From assembly GCA_031273775.1 (NCBI GenBank), contig JAISRF010000081.1, positions 1 to 11,166 of the forward strand: a DNA stretch of 11,166 nucleotides, in the 5' to 3' direction. The notes beneath the pieces were generated by a model. It ran no database searches, was not told where the DNA came from, and saw only the letters and a program-made list of their open reading frames with translations. Below, piece after piece: positions 6,998 through 11,166 of the stretch (position 1 is the stretch's first letter; the number at the start of each line of letters is the position of its first letter). The position numbers and the translations under genes are program-made. This stretch comes from Oscillospiraceae bacterium (GTDB taxonomy: Bacteria > Bacillota > Clostridia > Oscillospirales > Acutalibacteraceae).

Positions 6998-7108
6998 ATT
7001 AACTCGAACGGTTTGGTGAGGCTTTAACCCCGCGCGTTCTGTTTTACAGCGTAACAATACCGGCCGTTCCCAATAATTAGGACGACCAAGCTAATCACTA
7101 TTACGCTG
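6967..7108 (-). promoter_or_regulatory. Leader-peptide transcription attenuator of the ilv operon
   Basis: Three mutually exclusive pairings are visible. Segment 1 CAGCGTAA (7101-7108) is perfectly complementary to TTACGCTG (7047-7054) in segment 2. Segment 2 GTTACGCTGTAA (7044-7055) pairs over 12 bases, one G-U, with segment 3 TTACAGTGTAAC (6984-6995). Segment 3 overlaps the 5' arm and loop of the terminator. The branched-chain codon run (7072-7104) begins at segment 1. A ribosome stalled there masks segment 1, frees segment 2, and the 2:3 antiterminator forms. A ribosome reaching the stop at 7024-7026 sits near segment 2, so the terminator forms. With no translation, 1:2 forms and the terminator again results. 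This is the classical ilv/his/trp layout; the mechanism is inferred from structure alone. Confidence 0.87.
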
Positions 7109-7125
7109 AAAAAGAAAGCGGCCAA
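7024..7125 (-). CDS. ilv operon leader peptide, 33 codons, TTG start
   Basis: A short frame from TTG (7123-7125) to TAA (7024-7026). An AAGAGGG Shine-Dalgarno (7133-7139) ends 7 bases before the TTG; no ATG or GTG is available upstream in this frame. Codons 1-7 read MAAFFFS. Codons 8-18 are V-I-V-I-S-L-V-V-L-I-I: 10 of 11 are branched-chain, using GTA, GTG, GTC, ATA, ATT, TTG and CTA. The tail (GNGRYCYAVKQNARG) is encoded by the bases that form attenuator segment 2. It acts as a translated sensor of Val/Ile/Leu tRNA charging. The hydrophobic core could be mistaken for a transmembrane segment, but the codon run and its position against the RNA arms favour a regulatory peptide. Confidence 0.85.
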   Translation of the reverse strand: MAAFFFSVIVISLVVLIIGNGRYCYAVKQNARG

Positions 7126-7166
7126 AATAAAACCCTCTTAACAGATATGGTTCACACTCTTCAAAA

Positions 7167-7195
7167 ATGTTAACAGGCTCGGAGCTGTTTGTCAA
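7167..7195 (-). promoter_or_regulatory. Sigma-70-type promoter of the ilv operon
   Basis: A perfect -35 TTGACA (7190-7195), a 17-base spacer and a -10 TAACAT (7167-7172, 4 of 6 matches). An A/T-rich stretch lies just upstream (7201-7235), as for an UP element. Transcription would begin near 7160, about 35 bases before the leader peptide. The spacer contains an imperfect inverted repeat, AACAG...CTGTT, possibly an operator. Confidence 0.75.
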
Positions 7196-7208
7196 TAGGC
7201 TTTTTTTA

Positions 7209-7228
7209 ATTTGTATCATATAACAAAT
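7209..7228. promoter_or_regulatory. Inverted repeat upstream of the ilv -35, possible operator
   Basis: ATTTGT and ACAAAT arms are separated by 8 bases, and the site ends 13 bases upstream of the -35 box. An overlapping pair, TTGTAT and ATACAA (7211-7232), has the same symmetry. It does not match a CodY box or a Rex site that I can recall. AT-rich sequence makes chance symmetry plausible. Confidence 0.3.
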
Positions 7229-7258
7229 ACAATACTTTTTGATCTGCGCTTTTGTTGA

Positions 7259-7396
7259 TTATTTGTTTTCAAGACCTCTTGCATTGGGGTTTAATTTTTG
7301 GTACACCCAGTATTCCCGCGCCGCGATAACCTCTTTGGCTCTGACCGAACCAGGCGGAGTTTTTCCGTCCGGAGACGCGTTTTTGTTTGCCCGGAT
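7259..7396 (-). pseudogene. Start-less open frame of 45 codons between TPM gene and ilv promoter
   Basis: The frame is open from just after a TGA at 7397-7399 to TAA 7259-7261. Its translation looks protein-like, with a balanced composition and a tail of VIAAREYWVYQKLNPNARG. It has no ATG or TTG; the only alternative start is GTG at codon 31. It could be the decayed 3' end of a lost gene, the passenger part of an insertion, or chance. A different frame directly after the TPM stop has ATG (7398-7400) and runs 41 codons to a TGA, but looks less protein-like. I do not recognise a family. Confidence 0.25.
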
Positions 7397-7400
7397 TCAT

Positions 7401-8201
7401 TCAAAATTTGCCGCTGCTACTGCGGGTTCCGCTACTGCCGCTGTGACTGCCTCCGCCACTGCCGCTGCGGTTGCCTCCGCCGCCCGAACTTCCCGAGTCA
7501 ATGCGTGTAGAGGTGGTTCTTGTCCCCACAAATGCGTCCACATTGTTCCGATAAGCCACCGAATTTCGGTCAAGATACTGTGCCGTGACTTGCTTTTTCA
7601 AAACCTTATACCGCGACCACACAATTAAACACGCCACGCCGCCCGCGGCAAGAGCAACCGCGAGCATACAACCGGCTGTAAAGATTTTTTTTTCAAACGC
7701 TTCCGGTTCCGCCGCCTCTCCCCCACCGCTCTTCAGATTTTTTGACGTAAATTCCTCCATCAACCCCAAAAACAAATCAAACGCGCGGGCATAGTCTTTA
7801 TCGGTCAGGTACGGCTTAATTTGCGAAACCATGCTGTCCTGCTTTGAATGTGAAAACGAGTTTTTCATATCGCCGCCGACCATAATTGTAATATCTCGCG
7901 TCCCCATATTTACCATGAGCAGGGAACCGTTAACATTACTTTGCCCTAAGTACCGGATGTAAAGCCTATCTGCCAGCGCGTCCGGGTCGGTTTCCGAGGG
8001 CATGTCAAGTGTGACAACGCGAAGGTAGACGTTGTATCTTGCTTCATAATCGCTGATTTCACTTTCCAAAACAGCGATTTCGCTTGAAGCAAGAAGTCGG
8101 GCGTCGTCAATAACTGTCCGGGACGAAACGGCAAAGATCGTAAAGGGCAAAAGCAAAGTGGCAAAAATGGCCACGGCAAAAACAAACAGAGGTTTTTTCA
8201 T
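7401..8201 (-). CDS. TPM-domain (YgcG/Psb32-type) membrane protein
   Basis: Of 266 residues, 1-25 form a signal peptide (MKKPLFVFAVAIFATLLL). Residues about 28-155 form a TPM_phosphatase domain with the typical opening VIDDARLLASSEIAVLE and a mixed alpha/beta pattern ending in IKPYLTDKDYARAFDLFL. A single transmembrane helix lies at about 174-196 (AGCMLAVALAAGGVACLIVW). A basic cytosolic part and a 30-residue Gly/Ser tail ending in GKF follow, as in many Firmicute homologues. The domain should face outside. The biochemical role of bacterial TPM proteins is not settled; a phosphatase fold is known only from plant relatives. An AAGGAG site is 9 bases before ATG 8199-8201. It is 78 bases from the zinc-ribbon gene on the same strand, so probably cotranscribed. 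Confidence 0.85.
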   Translation of the reverse strand: MKKPLFVFAVAIFATLLLPFTIFAVSSRTVIDDARLLASSEIAVLESEISDYEARYNVYLRVVTLDMPSETDPDALADRLYIRYLGQSNVNGSLLMVNMGTRDITIMVGGDMKNSFSHSKQDSMVSQIKPYLTDKDYARAFDLFLGLMEEFTSKNLKSGGGEAAEPEAFEKKIFTAGCMLAVALAAGGVACLIVWSRYKVLKKQVTAQYLDRNSVAYRNNVDAFVGTRTTSTRIDSGSSGGGGNRSGSGGGSHSGSSGTRSSSGKF

Positions 8202-8216
8202 TAAGCATCACTCCTT

Positions 8217-8245
8217 ATTATCTGGATGCCGCTGAGCGCCGTCAA
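8217..8245 (-). promoter_or_regulatory. Promoter-like sequence directly before the TPM gene
   Basis: TTGACG (8240-8245), a 17-base spacer and GATAAT (8217-8222) match consensus at 5 of 6 positions each. However, the -10 abuts the Shine-Dalgarno AAGGAG. A transcript starting about 7 bases downstream would lose the ribosome-binding site and be nearly leaderless. It may be a real internal promoter or a chance result of the purine-rich site. Confidence 0.35.
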
Positions 8246-8279
8246 GGCTATCGCGGTCTTTTTTAGCTTCTGCGGTTTG

Positions 8280-9371
8280 TCAGAAGAAAATCCCGCGGTT
8301 AAAAATGAACAGCGCAATAAACACCGCCGCCGCGACACCGCCGAACAGCGCCGCCAGTTTGGCCTTTGAAAGCGGTAGAATCCCGAATGCCTTTCCGGTC
8401 TGCCCGTTCATGGCGTAAGTGTAAATTTTACCGCCGTATAGGTAGGTAATCATCCAGATTGGGAGCAACGCGTATTTCACCGTCATGCGGTTATATACGG
8501 TGTTGAACCCCTGTTCATGCACGTGGTTGTACTGCATGGCAGAGCGGAGTTCCTGCTTTACGGCGGCGTCCGTCCGCTGTTTGATGACCGGCAGGATTGC
8601 CTCTTTATCCACATCATATTTTTCGGCAAAGAAGCCAGACAGATACATGGGGTTAAAGGGTTTTATTTCGGAACAATCGAAAGGCTCAATGCTTTCCGTC
8701 AGGCGGTCATCGGTCTTTTTGGAGGCGTCATGTGGAATGTTGTTAAAGCACATGCTCGCCTCGCGGTAAACGTCGTAAGTGTCGGTTTTGGTGTACTGCA
8801 TGTTACCGCTGCGCCAGGTGGACACGTTTTCGCACTTTGCCCGCAGGGACGCGTCAATGTCGCAGTCAGTGAGCCAGTACGGCAAGTAAAGCCCCGTGAT
8901 TTTTTCAAGCTGGCTTTGTGAAATAAACGCTTTGGGCAGGAATTTTTTCTTCTTGTACCACGCAATAAGCCTCTCCACAGCCTGTTCCCGTTTGAACTTG
9001 AATGGGAGCACCAGTTCAGGACGGAACACGCCGGAAACCTGCTCTTCCATAATCACGGGGTTGTGGCAGTAACAACAAAATGCCGCGGAGGTTACCTCGT
9101 CCGTAACAATGGACGCGCCGCAGCTTGGGCAGTTGTACTGCCGCATATTCGCGTGTTCCGCCGAAGCGCCGGAATCTTGGTTGATTTGCCCTTCTGGTTG
9201 ATTGAACGGTTCCTGCTGTGAATTGGCTTTTTGCGCCTCGGCGGCTTCATACGCTTCCACCTCCGGCACCGTGAATTCGGAAAGGCAAAATTCGCATTTG
9301 CACTTTTGCAAGTCCGGGTTAAAACCCAGCGGCCCGCCGCAGTTGGGGCACTTATTGGAGATTACAGACAT
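8280..9371 (-). CDS. Double zinc-ribbon, membrane-anchored protein (TFIIB-type zinc ribbon family)
   Basis: 363 residues. The first zinc ribbon is at the N-terminus (CPNCGG with C8/C11, then CKCEFC with C26/C29). An acidic Gln-rich linker (about 38-75) follows. The second ribbon is CPSCGAS (C81/C84) with CCYCHNP (C99/C100/C102). A conserved middle region includes PFKFKREQAVERLIAWYKKKKFLPKAF in two parts, LPYWLTDCDIDASL and YALLPIWMITYLYGGK. One C-terminal transmembrane helix (about 340-358) suggests a cytosolic body anchored by its tail. Such proteins are common in Clostridia and usually annotated only as zinc-ribbon containing; no activity is known to me. GGAGG lies 9 bases before ATG 9369-9371, inside a potential hairpin. 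Located between the CBS transporter gene and the TPM gene. Confidence 0.8.
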   Translation of the reverse strand: MSVISNKCPNCGGPLGFNPDLQKCKCEFCLSEFTVPEVEAYEAAEAQKANSQQEPFNQPEGQINQDSGASAEHANMRQYNCPSCGASIVTDEVTSAAFCCYCHNPVIMEEQVSGVFRPELVLPFKFKREQAVERLIAWYKKKKFLPKAFISQSQLEKITGLYLPYWLTDCDIDASLRAKCENVSTWRSGNMQYTKTDTYDVYREASMCFNNIPHDASKKTDDRLTESIEPFDCSEIKPFNPMYLSGFFAEKYDVDKEAILPVIKQRTDAAVKQELRSAMQYNHVHEQGFNTVYNRMTVKYALLPIWMITYLYGGKIYTYAMNGQTGKAFGILPLSKAKLAALFGGVAAAVFIALFIFNRGIFF

Positions 9372-9375
9372 TTAA

Positions 9376-9392
9376 AAAAACCTCCGGTTTTT
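9376..9392 (-). promoter_or_regulatory. Hairpin enclosing the Shine-Dalgarno of the zinc-ribbon gene
   Basis: In the minus-strand RNA, AAAAACC (7 bases) pairs with GGTTTTT around the 3-base loop GGA, with more U following. The GGAGG ribosome-binding site lies across the loop and 3' arm. The structure resembles a weak bidirectional terminator (a run of A on one side, U on the other) or a translation-limiting hairpin. Stability is low because five pairs are A-U. Confidence 0.4.
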
Positions 9393-9460
9393 CAGTAACT
9401 TAAAATCTCAAAGACCAGATTAAAAACAAGAAAATTCGTTGGCTGAAAGCCGGCACCGTC

Positions 9461-9478
9461 ATTCTCAAATCTCAATTG
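9461..9478. repeat. Heptamer repeat tract between zinc-ribbon and CBS transporter genes
   Basis: Plus-strand units ATTCTCA, AATCTCA, ATTG show a 7-base period matching the tract at 5213-5240. It sits beside a short GC palindrome (CCCCGCGGGG, 9481-9490) just beyond the stop of the 9495-10856 gene. The palindrome lacks a U-tract. Confidence 0.5.
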
Positions 9479-9494
9479 CCCCCCGCGGGGCGCG

Positions 9495-10856
9495 TTAGCC
9501 ACTGGTCACCTGCTCCGGCGCTTCTTCCATCTTTTCCGCAAGCACACGTTCAATCCGGCGGTCTTCGAGACTTTCCACCGTAAATAGATAACCGCCGCAT
9601 TCCACACTGGGGTGTTCGTCCTTTTCCGGAATCCGCCCCAACTGAGCCATAATCATGCCGCCAAGCGTGTCATACTCGCCCTCGGGCAATTTGGTATTAA
9701 GCCGTTCTTCCACTTCCTCAATGAAAATGGAACCATCCATGGTGAAAGTTTGGTCGTCAAGCTGCTGGATATCATCGTTTTCATCGTCAAATTCGTCCTG
9801 AATGTTGCCTACGATTGATTCCAACAAATCCTCAATCGTCACAATACCCGCCGTACCGCCGTATTCGTCCACCACTACAGAAAGGTGAATTTTGTTCTCT
9901 GTCATTTCGGTGAACAGATTACCGCAGGTTTTGGAATCGGGCACAAAGTGGGCTGTTCGCATTATATCCCGCGCTTTCAGACCCGTGGGAACGCTTTTTC
10001 CAACGTACTTCAATAAATCTTTCACATACAAAATTCCGACTATATTGTCCAAATCTTCCTCAAAAACGGGAATCCGGGAATAGCCCTCGGCAAGGGTTTC
10101 TTCCATTACGGTTTTAATGCTGTCCTCCGCCTCGCAAGCGACCACGGAGGTTCGGTGGGTCATGACGTCCGCAACGGCGGTATCGTCGAATTCAAATATA
10201 TTGTTAATCATGTCCTTTTGGCTTTCCTCAATGACGCCTTTTTCCTCGCCAACGTCTACGAGCATACGGATTTCTTCCTCCGTGACCTCGTCCTCGTTTA
10301 CGGTAGGATCAATGCCGAAAAGGCGCAAAATCCCGTTTGTTGAAACCGTGAGCAACGCTACGAACGGCCGGAAAGCGGCCTTCAAAAACAAAAGCGGCCC
10401 CGCTATGGAAAAGGATATCTTATCCGCATTGTGCATGGCGATACGTTTGGGGAGCAACTCACCCAGAACAATGGAGAAAAAAGAAATAATCACGGTGATA
10501 ATAAACACCGAAGCCGCGCTGACCGCAGATTTTGCCACGGGATTGTTCTCCACACCAAACCAGCCCTGCAATGTACCGGACAGCAAAGCCTCAAACGAGG
10601 CCGAAGCCGAAGCGGATGTAAGAAAGCCGGCAAGCGTTATGCCGGTTTGAATGGTGGATAGAAAGCCGGTGGAGTCGGAGGTGAGCTTTATAATCTTCCG
10701 GGCTTTTTGGTGCCCGCCCTCCGCCAGCTTTCTGATTTTGTTATCATTTAGGGTGATGACGGCGATTTCGCTCATGGCGAAAAATGCGTTTACTAGAATA
10801 AGTACCGCTAAGATTACCAGCTTTAAAACCAGGCTACTGGGGGACGGGTCGTCCAT
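9495..10856 (-). CDS. CNNM/CorC-family (hemolysin C-like) transporter with CBS domains
   Basis: Predicted inner-membrane protein of the CNNM/CorC/YhdP class, often annotated hemolysin and linked to Mg2+ or Co2+ efflux. The N-terminal DUF21/CNNM domain (about 1-190) has several transmembrane helices, including LVILAVLILVNAFFAMSEI and VFIITVIISFFSIVLGELLP, and the linker EEIRMLVDVGEEKGVI. Two CBS domains follow (VMTHRTSVVACEAEDSI at about 230 and DIMRTAHFVPDSKTCGNLF at about 295, with VVDEYGGTAGIVTIEDLLE). A C-terminal CorC_HlyC domain (about 365-435) completes it. About 453 residues is normal. I choose ATG 10854-10856; a TTG at 10866-10868 has AAAGGA only 1 base away, while the ATG is 13 bases from it, so the start is uncertain. 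A strong promoter lies at 10997-11025. Ion specificity cannot be read from sequence. Confidence 0.92.
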   Translation of the reverse strand: MDDPSPSSLVLKLVILAVLILVNAFFAMSEIAVITLNDNKIRKLAEGGHQKARKIIKLTSDSTGFLSTIQTGITLAGFLTSASASASFEALLSGTLQGWFGVENNPVAKSAVSAASVFIITVIISFFSIVLGELLPKRIAMHNADKISFSIAGPLLFLKAAFRPFVALLTVSTNGILRLFGIDPTVNEDEVTEEEIRMLVDVGEEKGVIEESQKDMINNIFEFDDTAVADVMTHRTSVVACEAEDSIKTVMEETLAEGYSRIPVFEEDLDNIVGILYVKDLLKYVGKSVPTGLKARDIMRTAHFVPDSKTCGNLFTEMTENKIHLSVVVDEYGGTAGIVTIEDLLESIVGNIQDEFDDENDDIQQLDDQTFTMDGSIFIEEVEERLNTKLPEGEYDTLGGMIMAQLGRIPEKDEHPSVECGGYLFTVESLEDRRIERVLAEKMEEAPEQVTSG

Positions 10857-10894
10857 TAGGGTGGTCAAATCCTTTCGAAGACACAGACCGGACG

Positions 10895-10940
10895 TCAGAA
10901 ATTAGAGGTTAGAAATACGGTATTCTAACGTTGACCTCTG
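10895..10940. repeat. Heptamer repeat with inverted arm in the transporter gene leader
   Basis: Units TCAGAAA, TTAGAGG, TTAGAAA (10895-10915) have a 7-base period. They are followed by an imperfect reverse complement (TTCTAACGTTGACCTCT, 10922-10938), so the leader RNA can fold a bulged stem. It has the same architecture as 232-318: heptamer arms facing each other. Confidence 0.5.
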
Positions 10941-10964
10941 CCTTGCCGTGGGAAAAATAAAATT

Positions 10965-10980
10965 TATTGCCTTAGCAATA
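10965..10980 (-). other. Hairpin with following U-rich tract in the transporter gene leader
   Basis: TATTGC and GCAATA form a 6-bp stem with a 4-base loop. It is followed in the RNA by AAATTTTATTTTT. It starts about 10 bases after the predicted transcription start of the CBS transporter gene. It might be a weak attenuator, but the U-tract is interrupted and offset. No known metal riboswitch consensus was recognised around it. Confidence 0.3.
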
Positions 10981-10996
10981 TCCCCAAGCAATTCTT

Positions 10997-11025
10997 ATTA
11001 TTGCACAAGTCAGCGTAAATGTCAA
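10997..11025 (-). promoter_or_regulatory. Sigma-70-type promoter of the CBS transporter gene
   Basis: A perfect -35 TTGACA (11020-11025), a 17-base spacer and -10 AATAAT (10997-11002, 5 of 6). Transcription would start near 10990, leaving a leader of about 135 bases that holds a hairpin and a heptamer repeat. It is divergent to the promoter at 11097-11125. Confidence 0.8.
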
Positions 11026-11096
11026 AGATTTTTCTTCGGCTTTTGTGATAAATAAAAGAAGATTGGAAAAATCGGGCTTTTGAACGTATTTTTTTC

Positions 11097-11125
11097 TTTA
11101 CATCGTCCAAAAAAAATGTTAAACT
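11097..11125 (+). promoter_or_regulatory. Promoter of the plus-strand gene at the right edge
   Basis: TTTACA (11097-11102), a 17-base spacer and TAAACT (11120-11125) with TG two bases upstream (extended -10). It is oriented to a Shine-Dalgarno at 11146-11151 and ATG at 11163. Confidence 0.55.
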
Positions 11126-11162
11126 AACAATCGCAATCATATGTGAAGGAGATAATAATTTA

Positions 11163-11166
11163 ATGG
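11163..11166 (+). CDS. Start of an unidentified plus-strand gene
   Basis: Only ATG and one base are visible. AAGGAG (11146-11151) lies 11 bases upstream, slightly far but usable, and a promoter-like sequence precedes it. No product can be inferred. Confidence 0.45.

Noticed and set aside
6928..7166. T-box riboswitch upstream of ilvB
   Set aside because: The leader was searched for the conserved T-box bulge (AGGGTGG..CCGCG type) and a specifier stem; none was found, while a leader peptide and attenuator arms account for the region.
7239..7628. 129-codon plus-strand frame
   Set aside because: Its Ala/Ser-rich repeats are the antisense of the Gly/Ser tail of the TPM protein; no ribosome-binding site or family match.
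9481..9496. Intrinsic terminator after the CBS transporter gene
   Set aside because: CCCCGCGGGG is palindromic but has no loop room and no U-tract following on the minus strand.
10866..10868. TTG start for the CBS transporter gene
   Set aside because: The AAAGGA site is only 1 base away from it, too close for initiation; the ATG at 10854-10856 is preferred despite long spacing.
10857..10990. Mg2+ or Mn2+ riboswitch in the transporter leader
   Set aside because: The leader is about 135 bases and dominated by a heptamer repeat and a small hairpin; no conserved M-box or yybP-type core was recognised.

Overview
The window looks like the chromosome of an anaerobic Firmicute of the class Clostridia, most probably an Oscillospirales/Ruminococcaceae-type organism. 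This is inferred from mid-range GC content, purine-rich Shine-Dalgarno sites, sigma-70-like promoters (TTGACA / AATAAT), clostridial-type protein sequences, and intergenic repeats that resemble from memory those of Oscillospirales. No database search was possible.

Almost everything lies on the minus strand. From right to left: the first bases of a plus-strand gene with its own promoter (11097-11166); a divergent CNNM/CorC-type CBS transporter gene (9495-10856); a double zinc-ribbon membrane protein (8280-9371); a TPM-domain membrane protein (7401-8201); a 473-base regulatory gap (6928-7400); then a branched-chain amino acid operon: ilvB, ilvN, a tRNA-like element, ilvC, ilvD, leuA and the first 70 codons of cimA (1-6927).

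The operon gives acetolactate synthase (IlvB/IlvN), ketol-acid reductoisomerase (IlvC) and dihydroxyacid dehydratase (IlvD), common to valine, leucine and isoleucine. It adds the first committed enzyme of leucine synthesis (LeuA) and citramalate synthase (CimA), which makes the isoleucine precursor from pyruvate and acetyl-CoA without threonine.

The most interesting parts are regulatory. (1) The ilvB leader carries a complete transcription attenuator: a good promoter, a TTG-started 33-codon leader peptide with 10 Val/Ile/Leu codons out of 11, three mutually exclusive RNA pairings, and a terminator with an 8-U tail. There is no T-box, which is the usual Firmicute solution. (2) A 77-base tRNA-Ile(UAU)-like sequence with exact canonical geometry lies between ilvN and ilvC. 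Its first three bases are the ilvN stop codon, and its T-arm is degenerate. (3) IlvD carries about 30 extra residues encoded by palindromic repeat-like DNA inserted in frame. (4) Degenerate heptamer tandem repeats occur at six gene ends or intergenic gaps.
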